DNA of 64,000 bases from NCBI RefSeq assembly GCF_036885605.1, contig NZ_CP142523.1, positions 2,542,001 to 2,606,000 on the forward strand, read 5' to 3'. How positions within the stretch are numbered: position 1 is the stretch's first letter; the number at the start of each line of letters is the position of its first letter. The notes under the pieces are model-generated. The model was not told the origin of the DNA. It did no database searches and saw only the letters and a program-made list of their open reading frames with translations. The position numbers were made by a program, and so were the translations under genes. Of the stretch, positions 18,487 through 27,381 are shown in pieces. The stretch is from Janthinobacterium sp. TB1-E2. GTDB taxonomy: Bacteria > Pseudomonadota > Gammaproteobacteria > Burkholderiales > Burkholderiaceae_D.

Positions 18487-18570
18487 GTCGTCCTCGTTCT
18501 CTCAATTTGGCCCCGCTGATGCGCGGGGCTCGTTATTGTAATTGGCGGCATGGCCGCCAAAGCCTGCGAT

Positions 18571-20208
18571 TTACGCCAAAGTGCCGAACCAGCCGCCATG
18601 CGGGGGCAGGCTGAGCTGTTGGTTATCTTTACTACCTGGCAATCCATGACCGGCCAGGTCGGCCGCTGGCGCCGCGTCTGGCCAAGTGAAGGTGACGGCC
18701 TCGGTGCCCAGGTTGAAGGCAGCCAGCACGGACGGTTGGCCGGGCAAGTCGCGGCGCAGGGCCAGCACAGGTTCCGGTGCATCGAAGAAGACGATATCGC
18801 CGCGCAGCAATTGCGGCAGGGTACGGCGCCAGGCGAGGATGTTTTGCGCAAAGCGCAGCGCCGAGCCGCTATCGTGTTCTTCGACGTCAGCGGCGCGCGC
18901 CAGATGCTCGGGCGGCACGGGCAACCACGGCGTGGTGGTGCTGAAGCCGCCATGCGGCGCTTCGGCCACCCACGGCATCGGCGTGCGGCAGCCGTCGCGG
19001 CCCTTGAACTGGGGCCAGAACGGGATGCCGTACGGGTCTTGCAGCGCTTCGAAAGGAATGTCCGCTTCCGTCAGGGCCAGCTCGTCGCCCTGGTACAGGC
19101 ACGGCGTGCCTTTCAGCGCCGCCTGCACGGCCAGCACGACCTTGGCCAGCGATGGCGACGGGTTCTCGCCGCCCCAGCGCGTCATGACGCGCACGCTGTC
19201 GTGGTTGCCCACGGACCAGGAAGCCCAGCCGTCGGCCACTTGCGCTTCGAACTCTTCCACTTGCTTGCGGATGTGCGCGGCGGAAAACTCCGCCGTCAGC
19301 AAGTTGAAACTGTAGGCCATGTGCAGCTTGTCGGCACCCGTGTAGGCCGCCATGGTGGCCAGCGCATTGTCGTCGCCCACTTCGCCGATGGAGATGGCCT
19401 TGTATTCGTCGAGCACGGCGCGCACGCGCTGCAGGTAGGCGATGTTTTCCGGTTGCGTCTTGTCGTACACGTGCGCCTGCATGCCGTACGGGTTGATGGC
19501 CGACACGCTGCTCGCATCACGCTGCGCGGCTGGCGGATTGTCGCGCAGCAATTGATCGTGATACGGGAAGTTGCAGGAATCGAAGCGGAAGCCGTCGACA
19601 CCGCGCTCGAGCCAGAAGCGCAGGTTGTCCAGCTGGGCCTGCTGTACGGCCGGATTGTGGAAGTTCAGGTCGGGCTGGCTGACGAGGAAATCATGCAGGT
19701 AATACTGGCCGCGGCGCGGCTCCCATTGCCACGCGGAACCGCCGAACACGGACAGCCAGTTGTTTGGCGCCGTGCCGTCCGGTTTCTGGTCGGCCCACAC
19801 ATACCAGTCGGCCTTGGGATTGTCGCGGCTGGAGCGGCTTTCCACGAACCACGGATGGTTGTCGGACGAGTGCGACAGCACCTGGTCGATCATCACTTTC
19901 AAGCCCAGTTCATGGGCGCGCGCCACGAGGCGGTCGAAATCGGCCAGGGTGCCAAACATCGGGTCGACGTCGCAGAAATCGGCCACGTCATAGCCGAAGT
20001 CCTTCATCGGCGACGTGAAGAAGGGCGAGATCCACACGATGTCGGCGCCCAGGGCGGCGATGTAATCGAGCTTGGAGGTAATGCCGGGCAAGTCGCCGAT
20101 GCCGTCGCCATTGCTGTCGAGGAAGCTGCGTGGATACACCTGGTAGATGACGGCGCTGCGCCACCAGTCGGCGGGCAGGTGGGCAAGATTGTTCTGGATG
20201 GTCGGCAT
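18571..20208 (-). CDS. Alpha-glucosidase (GH13), first gene of maltose operon
   Basis: 545 aa cytoplasmic GH13 enzyme of the oligo-1,6-glucosidase/maltase subfamily: no signal peptide, YQVYPRSFLDSNGDGIGDL at 22-40, nucleophile D210 in DGFRFDSCNF, acid/base E276 in SIGEVGDD and D337 in VGNHDSVR. It hydrolyses imported maltose or short maltodextrins to glucose. It is the first gene after the promoter with two LacI-type operators. The opposite strand is open over the whole length but has no coding features of its own. Confidence 0.92.
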   Translation of the reverse strand: MPTIQNNLAHLPADWWRSAVIYQVYPRSFLDSNGDGIGDLPGITSKLDYIAALGADIVWISPFFTSPMKDFGYDVADFCDVDPMFGTLADFDRLVARAHELGLKVMIDQVLSHSSDNHPWFVESRSSRDNPKADWYVWADQKPDGTAPNNWLSVFGGSAWQWEPRRGQYYLHDFLVSQPDLNFHNPAVQQAQLDNLRFWLERGVDGFRFDSCNFPYHDQLLRDNPPAAQRDASSVSAINPYGMQAHVYDKTQPENIAYLQRVRAVLDEYKAISIGEVGDDNALATMAAYTGADKLHMAYSFNLLTAEFSAAHIRKQVEEFEAQVADGWASWSVGNHDSVRVMTRWGGENPSPSLAKVVLAVQAALKGTPCLYQGDELALTEADIPFEALQDPYGIPFWPQFKGRDGCRTPMPWVAEAPHGGFSTTTPWLPVPPEHLARAADVEEHDSGSALRFAQNILAWRRTLPQLLRGDIVFFDAPEPVLALRRDLPGQPSVLAAFNLGTEAVTFTWPDAAPAADLAGHGLPGSKDNQQLSLPPHGGWFGTLA

Positions 20209-20291
20209 GAATGATTTCTTAAAAGTTGCCTGTAGCGTTGGCTATCAGGGCGGCGCTGCTGGTTGGTAGGCGAACGTCTTATTTTAAAATT

Positions 20292-20344
20292 CAAAGCGCT
20301 TTGGGTATGAAATGAGTATAGTTCAAAGCGCTTTGAAAAGTAAA
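20292..20344 (-). promoter_or_regulatory. Maltose operon promoter with two LacI-type operators
   Basis: Two perfect palindromes CAAAGCGCTTTG lie at 20292-20303 and 20324-20335, 32 bases apart. On the - strand a promoter reads TTTACT (20344-20339), 18 bases, TATACT (20320-20315), so the upstream operator fills the -35/-10 spacer and the other one lies downstream of the -10. The same promoter-operator arrangement occurs in front of the maltoporin gene. The likely ligand is the LacI-family regulator encoded at 20508. Confidence 0.85.
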
Positions 20345-20410
20345 GCGATACACGCTCCAGACATACGATTTTTTTATGAGGGTGATTCAGGACAACAAGG
20401 TGGGAGGACC

Positions 20411-20475
20411 GGGGTCAGACCCGGCGGGGGAATGGTCCCAGTGGGACCCATTCCGATCACGCAGTGACTGACCCC
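20411..20475. repeat. GGGGTCAGACC palindromic repeat, long form, copy 3
   Basis: 65-base element with outer arms GGGGTCAG/CTGACCCC. Inside are two smaller hairpins: GGAATG-GTCCC-AGT-GGGAC-(C)-CATTCC and TCAC-GCA-GTGA, so the whole can fold as a three-way junction. It lies 32 bases beyond the stop of the LacI-type gene and upstream of the maltose promoter. The inner stems differ from the other long copies by compensating changes. Confidence 0.85.
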
Positions 20476-20507
20476 AGCTTTCTGCTGCGGGCCAATGCAA
20501 TATTTAA

Positions 20508-21518
20508 CTACCTAATTACCGGTCCCGCCGACTCGCCCGGCAACAGTTCGCACGGCCACAGTTCCTGCAAGTCGGTGACGGGCGTGCCGTCCATCAGGGC
20601 CAGCAGCATGTTGATCATTTTTGCGCCGGCGCCGCGCGGGTCGGGCTGGACGACGGTGGTGACGTTGTGGCCGGCCAGGGAATCTTCCATCACGCCCCAG
20701 ACGATCAGCGACATCTCGCTGCCTATGGCGATGCCCGCGTCGAGCAGGGCGCGCACGGCGCCCACGCCCGACATGTGATTGTCGACGATGACGGCGGTGG
20801 GGCGGGGCGAGCGGGCCAGCAGGCGCTGCATGGCCTGGTAGCCGGCGCGGCGGTCGTGGGCGTTGTCGACCAGGTTGTCCGGGTCGACGGCCAGGCCGCC
20901 CGCCTGCATGGCGTGCTGGAAACTCTCGACGCGCTGGCGCACGAAGTTCAGGTCCGGCGTTGCGCTGATCAGGCCGATGCGCTGGTGGCCCAGCTGCGCC
21001 AGGCGCTCGACGGCCAGGCGCATGCCCGCCTCGTTGTCGTAGTCGAACCACGCGTGCGGCTGGTTCAGCTGCGTGCGGCCATGCGCGACAAACGGCATGC
21101 CCTGCTGCGCCAGGTAGGCGATGCGCTCGTCGAACGGTTTCGTGCGCCCGACGATCAGGCCGTCGATGCGGCGGCCCTTGACCATGCGCTCATACGTGTG
21201 GAATTCATTGGTGGCCGAAGCGGGCGCGATCATCATGTCCATCTGCTGCGCTTCCAGCGCTTCCGACATGCCGCCCACGATGTCGATGAACATGGGGTCG
21301 GCCAGGTCGTTCGGCATCAGCGGGTAGATGATGCCGACGATATTCGTGCGCCCGACGGCCAAGCTGCGCGCCATGGGATTGGGACGGTAGCCGGCCGCCT
21401 GCGCGGCGGCCAGCACCCGCTCGCGCGTGCGTTCGCTTACTTCCGGATAGCCATTCAAGGCGCGGCTGACGGTGGTTTCGGATATTCCTAGCGTTTTGGC
21501 GAGATTTTTGAGGTTCAT
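20508..21518 (-). CDS. LacI-family maltose regulator
   Basis: 336 aa transcriptional repressor. The N-terminal HTH and hinge read MNLKNLAKTLGISETTVSRA then LNGYPEVSERTRERVLAAA, followed by a periplasmic-binding-protein-like sensor domain (NIVGIIYPLMPNDLADPMF onward). The gene lies between the maltoporin gene and the alpha-glucosidase gene, and CAAAGCGCTTTG palindromes, typical LacI-family targets, precede both. I infer that it is the local maltose (or glucose/maltodextrin) repressor. No such operator lies in front of its own gene. Confidence 0.9.
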   Translation of the reverse strand: MNLKNLAKTLGISETTVSRALNGYPEVSERTRERVLAAAQAAGYRPNPMARSLAVGRTNIVGIIYPLMPNDLADPMFIDIVGGMSEALEAQQMDMMIAPASATNEFHTYERMVKGRRIDGLIVGRTKPFDERIAYLAQQGMPFVAHGRTQLNQPHAWFDYDNEAGMRLAVERLAQLGHQRIGLISATPDLNFVRQRVESFQHAMQAGGLAVDPDNLVDNAHDRRAGYQAMQRLLARSPRPTAVIVDNHMSGVGAVRALLDAGIAIGSEMSLIVWGVMEDSLAGHNVTTVVQPDPRGAGAKMINMLLALMDGTPVTDLQELWPCELLPGESAGPVIR

Positions 21519-21628
21519 GGATGCTGCAGTCGGGGTGGGTCGGGAGCGGTGCGGTGCCGTGCAATGCAGGGTAGTTTATCTGATAAATGCCGGAATGATC
21601 AGAGGTATGGCAAGCGGCGGCGGCGCCC

Positions 21629-21663
21629 AAAAAAATACGCGGGCAAACCCAGGGGCGCCCGCG
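21629..21663 (-). terminator. Rho-independent terminator behind maltoporin gene
   Basis: On the - strand the stem CGCGGGC/GCCCGCG (arms 21657-21663 and 21638-21644) is followed by TATTTTTTT. It would end the maltoporin transcript before the LacI-type gene. Confidence 0.8.
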
Positions 21664-21776
21664 CTAAAAGAGGATACTGCTGAATCACTACATTGAAGCT
21701 GCCGGCCATCGCGTGCAGCGGCGAAATGGTGGGTCCGGTTACTACCTGCCCCTGAATGAGCGGGCGGTGCTGCTGC

Positions 21777-21808
21777 CACTGGCTGGCGCCTTGCGGCGTC
21801 AGCCAGTG
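21777..21808 (-). repeat. Stem-loop directly behind the maltoporin gene
   Basis: Eight-base arms CACTGGCT/AGCCAGTG, a 2x2 internal mismatch and four more pairs (CGCC/GGCG) closed by a GCAA tetraloop on the - strand. It starts 11 bases after the maltoporin stop. No T-run follows, so I read it as an mRNA 3' stabiliser rather than a terminator. Confidence 0.5.
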
Positions 21809-21818
21809 TTCGATGCTC

Positions 21819-23036
21819 TTACCACCACGACTCGACCTGGAAACCAACCGAGCTGCCGTTTGTTTTTCCACCAAACACGCCCGTCGACGACAGCGCCGAT
21901 TCCGCGGCGGCGGCCGACTGGGCTGCCTTGTTCCATTTGGCGTAGGTGTAGAAGGCGCGCAGCACGGGACGCGACCAGAAGCTGTTGCCGGCCGACAGTT
22001 GCGGCGCGAAGGTCAGCTTGGTCAGGTTGCGGCTCTCGCCGCCTTCCGGCTTGACGATGTCGTGGCCCAGTTCCACGGCCAGGCTGTAGTTGTCCGAGAA
22101 GTGGTAGACGGGACGTGCGCCGATCGACGTCCATTTGCTGCTCACGCCTGCCGTTTCCTTGTCTTCGTAGACGAAGGTGCCCATGCCCGACCAGGCGCCT
22201 TTGGGCTGGATCATGATCTGTTCCGTCAGGCGCACGACCTTGTCATCCTTGCCGGCGCCCAGGCTGAAGCCGCCCGTGTTGGCGGCGCTGCCTTTGCCGT
22301 ACTGCAATGCCACCTTGTTGAAGCCGCCCAGCAGATTGCCTTGCGTATGCATGATGGTCAGCAAGTGGCCGCTGGCGATGGGGGCCGCGCCTTGCGCATT
22401 GCGTTTCTGGTTGAATTGCAAGCCCAGGGTCAGTTCGCCATCGGGGTTGACCTTTATGCCGGAGAAGCGCAAATCGTGGGACAGACCCATGCGATTGCTG
22501 TCGCCGTCGTCGGCCGTGCGCACGATGGCGTAGGCCAGCTTGGCGGCGCCCAGGTCGATGTTTTCCAGGCCGGCGCCCGGGCCGCTGTTATTCCAGAAGT
22601 AGTAATCGGTGATGTGCACGTCCTGGCGGTCATAGTAGCGCTTGCCGACCCAGGCGCGCGCTTCGGCGAAGGCGCCCGTGCCGATCTTGTCGGCGACCAC
22701 GTTCATTTCACGCCACGCCGGGTCCGATTGCTCCCAGTCCTGGTTCTGATTGACGGAAAACGCCACCAGGGTATTGATGCGGAAAGTGGTGCCGTTGGCT
22801 GCCTTGAAGGCTTCGCCGCCGAATTTCAGCTCGCCGTAGGTTTCGCACTCATTGCCCAGACGATACTTGGACGATGCGCCAGCCAGGCCGAAACACGCTT
22901 CCTTGCCGCCTTCGCTGCTGGTGCCGAAGCCCGAACGGATGTAGCCGCCGAAGTCGATCGGCAGGGCGGCCTGGGCCGACGCGCTCAAGGCCATGAGCAC
23001 TGCCGCTGGCAACGCTTTCAAGAAAAATTTGTTCAT
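21819..23036 (-). CDS. lamB: Maltoporin LamB-type outer-membrane channel
   Basis: 405 aa outer-membrane porin for maltose and maltodextrins. A clear signal peptide ends in ASAQA (residues 18-22), followed by FGGYIRSGFGTSSEGG and a disulphide-type pair of cysteines (CFGLAGASSKYRLGNEC), both typical of LamB. The protein ends in ...VESWW, with the C-terminal aromatic residue expected for beta-barrel insertion. Its promoter carries three LacI-type operators. Together with MalEFGK it completes the uptake route. Confidence 0.92.
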   Translation of the reverse strand: MNKFFLKALPAAVLMALSASAQAALPIDFGGYIRSGFGTSSEGGKEACFGLAGASSKYRLGNECETYGELKFGGEAFKAANGTTFRINTLVAFSVNQNQDWEQSDPAWREMNVVADKIGTGAFAEARAWVGKRYYDRQDVHITDYYFWNNSGPGAGLENIDLGAAKLAYAIVRTADDGDSNRMGLSHDLRFSGIKVNPDGELTLGLQFNQKRNAQGAAPIASGHLLTIMHTQGNLLGGFNKVALQYGKGSAANTGGFSLGAGKDDKVVRLTEQIMIQPKGAWSGMGTFVYEDKETAGVSSKWTSIGARPVYHFSDNYSLAVELGHDIVKPEGGESRNLTKLTFAPQLSAGNSFWSRPVLRAFYTYAKWNKAAQSAAAAESALSSTGVFGGKTNGSSVGFQVESWW

Positions 23037-23090
23037 TGTGTCTCCAGTGTTTTTATAGGTGTGGGATTAGCGCGCGTAATTTCGCACAAC

Positions 23091-23153
23091 CAAAGCGCTT
23101 TAGTTATGTTTCAAAGCGCTTTGAGTATAGTTCAAAGCGCTTTGATCAGTAAA
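23091..23153 (-). promoter_or_regulatory. Maltoporin promoter with three LacI-type operators
   Basis: Palindromes CAAAGCGCTTTA (23091-23102), CAAAGCGCTTTG (23112-23123) and CAAAGCGCTTTG (23133-23144) are spaced exactly 21 bases apart, two helical turns. On the - strand the promoter TTTACT (23153-23148), 18 bases, TATACT (23129-23124) has the first operator inside its spacer, as in the alpha-glucosidase promoter at 20315-20344. Confidence 0.85.
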
Positions 23154-23260
23154 CTAGTTTTATTCCTTGAAACTTTTGAGGTGTTGCGGAGAAACATCAA
23201 GGCGGGCGGCGGCGCGTGGACGCCGCCGTGTACGGCAGGAGGAATGGTGATGGTCGTGAC

Positions 23261-24820
23261 TTATTGCTGCGCCTTGCAGGCGGGCAGGGCGGCCGTGCCC
23301 GTTGCTGCACCAGCTGGATGACGCAAAAAGGCCAGGATCAGCAGGGCCGAGGCCGTCGTAATGCTGGCCAGCACATACAGCAAGTGGCGGAAAGCGGCGC
23401 CATACGCTTGCGCCAGTTCGGCGGCGCCGGCCTGCGGCAACAGAACGCCTGCATGGCGTAATTCTCCCAGTGCCAGGAAGGGCGCCGCCAGCGCCGCCTG
23501 CTCGGGGGCGAGGCCGGGCACCTTGCCCAAGGCCGCCATCGTGAGCGTACCGAGCAGCGCGCTGACGATGGCCAGCGCCAGGCCTTCACCCGCCACGCGC
23601 GTCGTGTTGAAGATGCCGGCCGCCATGCCGGCCCGCTCGACGGGCACGACGCTGATGGCCAGGCCATCCATCAAGCCCCACGGCAGGCTGATGCCGCAGC
23701 CGATCAGCAGCAGCGGCCCGATCAAGGTAGCGGGCGCCTGGCCCGGTGCGCAGGTGGACAGCCACAGCAAGCCACCGGCCGCCAGTAGCAGGCCGCTGGC
23801 GCAGATGTGCGCGGCAGCGATGCGCTGCGCCGCCATGCCGGCCAGGATCGGCAGCACCAGCATGGGCGCCGACAGGGCGATCATCATGCGTCCCGCCTCG
23901 AGTGCGCTGTAGCCTTCGATGCCGATGAAACGGGCCGGCAGTAAGACCAGCAGCACGACAAAGGAAAACGCGGGCGCGGCGGCCAGCAGTTGCACTCCGG
24001 CAAAGGCGGGCAGGCGGAACAGGGTCAAGTCCAGCATGGGGCGCGCCGCGCGCCGCTCCACACGGATGAAAACGGCCAGCAGCAAGGCCGCGCCACCGAG
24101 CAGTCCCAGGCTGGCGGCACTGCCCCAGCCACTATCGGGCGCCTGCAGCAATCCATAGGTAAATAGGGACAGCGCACCGGTAAACGTCAGGGCGCCCGGC
24201 CAATCGACGCCTTGCGCCTGTGGGTCGCGCGATTCGCGCATGGCGCGCGCGGCGGCCAGCAGGGCGGCCAGGCCGGCCGCGGCCGTGGCCGCAAAAATGG
24301 CGCGCCAGCCCGTGTGCGTGATCAAGGTGCCTGCCAGGAAGGGGCCGAAGGCCAGGCCCACGCCGAAGGCCGTGCCGATCAGGCTGAAGGCGCGCGCACG
24401 GGCGGGGCCGTCGAATTCCTGCGCCAGGGCCGCCAGTCCGCTCGACAGGGCCATGGCGCAACCGAGGCCCTGGACGGCGCGCAGCACGTCGAGCCACACA
24501 ATGCCGGGCGCGGCCGCCAGTGCCAGCGCGGCGGCGGAAAACACGGCCATGCCCAGCAGGAAGACGCGCTTGCGGCCATAGCGGTCGGCCAGCGCGCCGG
24601 CCACCATCAGGCAGCCGCCAAAGCTGAGCATGAAGGCATTCGTGATCCACGCCAGCGCCAGCGGCGTGCCGTGCAGGTCGGCGGCGATGGCGGGAATGGC
24701 GATGGCCGGCCCCGTAAAACTGAGCGGCATGCATAGCGCGGCCAGGCAGACGGCTGCCAGCACCAGCGTGCGCCGTGCAGTCGCTGGTTCCGGGGCTTGC
24801 GCGGGAAGAGTCGTATCCAT
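23261..24820 (-). CDS. MFS drug:H+ antiporter, DHA2 (EmrB/QacA-like)
   Basis: 519 aa inner-membrane transporter. Conserved MFS motif GALADRYGRKRVFLLG occurs near residues 75-90 and the antiporter motif C-like GPFLAGTLITHTGWRAIF near 160. Length and hydrophobicity fit the 14-helix DHA2 group that exports drugs and other hydrophobic compounds. It is divergent from a LysR-type regulator gene 115 bases away, the usual arrangement for an inducible efflux pump under LysR control. Substrate unknown. Confidence 0.88.
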   Translation of the reverse strand: MDTTLPAQAPEPATARRTLVLAAVCLAALCMPLSFTGPAIAIPAIAADLHGTPLALAWITNAFMLSFGGCLMVAGALADRYGRKRVFLLGMAVFSAAALALAAAPGIVWLDVLRAVQGLGCAMALSSGLAALAQEFDGPARARAFSLIGTAFGVGLAFGPFLAGTLITHTGWRAIFAATAAAGLAALLAAARAMRESRDPQAQGVDWPGALTFTGALSLFTYGLLQAPDSGWGSAASLGLLGGAALLLAVFIRVERRAARPMLDLTLFRLPAFAGVQLLAAAPAFSFVVLLVLLPARFIGIEGYSALEAGRMMIALSAPMLVLPILAGMAAQRIAAAHICASGLLLAAGGLLWLSTCAPGQAPATLIGPLLLIGCGISLPWGLMDGLAISVVPVERAGMAAGIFNTTRVAGEGLALAIVSALLGTLTMAALGKVPGLAPEQAALAAPFLALGELRHAGVLLPQAGAAELAQAYGAAFRHLLYVLASITTASALLILAFLRHPAGAATGTAALPACKAQQ

Positions 24821-24935
24821 GGGAATGATTCCAGAAAGAGGGAATCCGATGATAATATGGACGTAATCTGTGAAAAAGTGGCTGAAAATCCGCTCATAAC
24901 GGACAAATATTCCCTAATAGAGACAGCGAGATCGC

Positions 24936-25862
24936 ATGGATAATCTGAATGGCATTGCCGCCTTCGTGCGCGCGGCGGAAACTTCCAGCTATGTGGCGGC
25001 CGGGCGGCTGCTCGGTGTGTCGGCCTCGGCCGTGGGCAAGAGCGTGGCGCGGCTGGAAGAAAAGCTGGGTGTGCGCCTGCTCAACCGCAGTACGCGGCGC
25101 ATCAGCCTGAGCAACGAAGGCGCGCTGTTCTACGAGCGTTGCCAGCGCATCCTTGCCGACCTCGGCGATGCCGAGGCGGAACTGTCGCACCTGGCAGAAG
25201 CGCCGCGCGGCAAGCTGCGTGTCAGCCTGCCCGTGATCGGCTACCGCATCATCCTGCCCCTGCTGGCGGAATTTACCCGGTTGTACCCGGAGATCGAACT
25301 CGACCTCGATTTCAACGACCGCCTTGTCGACGTGGTGGCCGAAGGCGTCGACGTGGCCGTGCGCAGCGGTACGCTGACCGATTCGCGTCTGATGGCGCGC
25401 GAACTGGGGCCGTTTGCCTTTGCCATCGTCGGCTCGCCCGCGTATTTCGCCCGCCATGGCGTGCCGGCCACGCCGCGCGCGCTGGAAGAGCACGCTTGCG
25501 TGCGCTACAAATTTCCCACCACGGGCAAGTTGCAGGAATGGGCATTGCAGCGCGCCGAGGGCGACAGCGGCGGGGAGTTGCGCTTGCCGACCGCCTTGAC
25601 TTGCAACAATATCGAAGCCTTGATCGGCGCCGCCACACAGGGTGTGGGCCTCGCCTATCTGCCTGACTTTATCGTGCGCGACGCCATCGCGCGCGGCGAA
25701 CTGCAAGCCGTGCTGACCGGCTACTTGCTGCACTCGAGCAAGTTCTGGGTGCTGTGGCCGTCAAGCCGCCATCTGTCGCCGAAGATTCGCGTCTTTGTTG
25801 ACCATTTGTGTACCCACTTGCATTTCTCTTCACTCCCTCCCGGCCCCGCGCCACTCCCTTGA
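24936..25862 (+). CDS. LysR-family transcriptional regulator
   Basis: 308 aa regulator with the LysR HTH at the N-terminus (LNGIAAFVRAAETSSYVAAG, then VSASAVGKSVARLEEKLGVR) and the substrate-binding domain from about residue 90. It belongs to the group often found next to MFS pumps or oxidoreductases. The ATG follows AGAGACAGCGAG, a weak ribosome binding site. It is divergent from the DHA2 pump and probably controls it from the shared 115-base region. Confidence 0.9.
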   Translation: MDNLNGIAAFVRAAETSSYVAAGRLLGVSASAVGKSVARLEEKLGVRLLNRSTRRISLSNEGALFYERCQRILADLGDAEAELSHLAEAPRGKLRVSLPVIGYRIILPLLAEFTRLYPEIELDLDFNDRLVDVVAEGVDVAVRSGTLTDSRLMARELGPFAFAIVGSPAYFARHGVPATPRALEEHACVRYKFPTTGKLQEWALQRAEGDSGGELRLPTALTCNNIEALIGAATQGVGLAYLPDFIVRDAIARGELQAVLTGYLLHSSKFWVLWPSSRHLSPKIRVFVDHLCTHLHFSSLPPGPAPLP

Positions 25863-26175
25863 TGCCCCTGGCCGCCGCGCTGGCGGCTGCTTGGGGAATA
25901 TTCCTACCCTAAAGCGATTACTCCTAACGTCGCCGAATTTATATTTGCTGCACCGCATCAAGCTATGCCGCACGGCATCAACTTATACCCTTTCTGAATA
26001 CCCATCATTCGTTATGGAAATTGCCATAAGGAATTTATTTATGTTAATTTCATATCTGTTTCTGCAACATTGCATCGGCTCGCCGCTTGCGGGGACATGG
26101 GCAGGATTAGGCGCCATCAGCGTGTAGTAACCAACAATTAAGGGATGATAGTCCCGTTCCGTTCAGGGAGTGTGC
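25863..26175. other. 313-base gap between LysR and patatin-like gene
   Basis: No gene seen. After a short GC-rich hairpin (GCCGCC/GGCGGC near 25869-25886, no T-run) the composition becomes unusually AT-rich from about 25895 to 26150. It contains two similar 13-15 base segments, CCGCATCAAGCTATG and CGGCATCAACTTATA, about 20 bases apart, which may be regulator half-sites. The promoter of the patatin-like gene must lie here. Confidence 0.5.
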
Positions 26176-27297
26176 ATGAAGACAGTCACGACGACACCGC
26201 CGGATCCGGCATCAGCCGCGACAGCGAAACCGGCCCGCAAAACGGGTCTGCTGCTCGGTGGCGGCGCACCAAATTCCACCTTGATCGCCGGTGCCCTGGC
26301 CGCGTTTCTCGATGAGGGCATCGAATTCGACGTCATTTCCGCCTCGGGCGCCGGTGTGTTGATGGGCTTGCTTTACACGACGCCGCACGAAGCCACGCCG
26401 CGCCAGGCCTTGCAAAGCTGGGCCGACACGGGCGTGGCCGACAGCATCTACAAGATGATCCCGATCAACTACAAGGTCTTCCAGAAGCCGGGCATGCATG
26501 CGAGCACTTTCCGCGATGCCTTCCAGCCGCCGGCCAACAATCCTTTTTTTCAGGCGTTCCAGCAAACGTTTGCTGGCGTGCCCACGGCCTGGTCGGACTG
26601 GGGCAAGCTGATGGTGTCGTCGCTGTCGCCATCGGACTTGTCGGCGAAAAGCCTGGGCCTGTGCGCGCATTTGCCCTTCCTGGAAAAAGCCGTGGATTTC
26701 TCGGGCGTGGCGCGCATGCGTCCCGATTTCTACATCAATGCCTACAACCTCAGCGAGCACCGCATGCAAATCTGGGGCAAGCACGAGATCGAACCGATCC
26801 ACGTGCGTGCGGCCCTGTCGTTCCCGTTCCTGTATGCACCGACGACCATCGCCGGCGACGACTACATCGAAGGCGCGGCCCTCGATACGCTCAATTTCGA
26901 CCCGTTTATCGAAGGCAAGGGCGAGCACCATGACGCCGATACCCTGGTCATTCTCGACATCCTCGGTGACGAGCGCTTGCTGCGCAAGCCGCGCAACCTG
27001 TACGACGCCTGGGTGCGCTCCATCATCACGCCGCTGGTGAAAATTTCCAAGAGCGAGCTGCGCCTGTTTGAGCTCGAGCACAACACGGATGCGCGCACGG
27101 GCCAGCCCAAGCGGCGTTTGCTCAAGCTCGACTTGATGGGCGGCATCCCGGAGCAGCACTGGCCCGACACCCTGGACTGGTCCAGCTCGAACATGCAGCT
27201 GCTGTTCGACGTGGGCCACAAGGCGGGCCTGGCGTTTTGCCGACAGCATGGCGACTTGCTGCGCCGCGCGCCTGACGCCGCCCCAATGGCAGCTTAG
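26176..27297 (+). CDS. Patatin-like protein with degenerate active site
   Basis: 373 aa protein of the patatin-like phospholipase fold. The glycine-rich oxyanion loop LLLGGGAPNSTLIAGAL is present at residues 26-42. The nucleophile elbow, normally GxSxG, reads ISASGAG with S57, so both flanking glycines are shifted or replaced, and the usual DGG of the catalytic aspartate appears as EGAA (E232). The fold is credible but lipase activity is doubtful. ATG at 26176 lies five bases after AGGGAG. No signal peptide. It stands alone between a long AT-rich leader and a chemoreceptor gene. Confidence 0.75.
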   Translation: MKTVTTTPPDPASAATAKPARKTGLLLGGGAPNSTLIAGALAAFLDEGIEFDVISASGAGVLMGLLYTTPHEATPRQALQSWADTGVADSIYKMIPINYKVFQKPGMHASTFRDAFQPPANNPFFQAFQQTFAGVPTAWSDWGKLMVSSLSPSDLSAKSLGLCAHLPFLEKAVDFSGVARMRPDFYINAYNLSEHRMQIWGKHEIEPIHVRAALSFPFLYAPTTIAGDDYIEGAALDTLNFDPFIEGKGEHHDADTLVILDILGDERLLRKPRNLYDAWVRSIITPLVKISKSELRLFELEHNTDARTGQPKRRLLKLDLMGGIPEQHWPDTLDWSSSNMQLLFDVGHKAGLAFCRQHGDLLRRAPDAAPMAA

Positions 27298-27381
27298 CCG
27301 CTTGCAAGCGATCCCGGCCACCTGATCGGCAGCTCTTATCCCGCCTGGCCTTGCCAGGCTACCTTTTTACTGTGACACACC

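Larger units (their letters stand above)
21519..21818. other. 300-base gap between maltoporin and LacI-type gene
   Basis: Contains, in - strand order, a stem-loop at 21777-21808 just behind the maltoporin stop, about 110 bases without recognisable content, a good intrinsic terminator at 21629-21663 and then the leader and promoter region of the LacI-type gene (21519-21628). A - strand frame stays open through much of 21664-21818, but there is no start or family match that would make it a gene. Confidence 0.6.

Noticed and set aside
21599..21874. Possible gene on the - strand overlapping the maltoporin 3' end
   Set aside because: Its start lies inside the porin gene, it runs through a terminator, and no family is recognisable. 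Kept only as a low-interest unexplained stretch.
25795..26127. Short + strand frame spanning the LysR end and the following gap
   Set aside because: No ribosome binding site, mixed composition over a clear base-composition change, no recognisable protein features.
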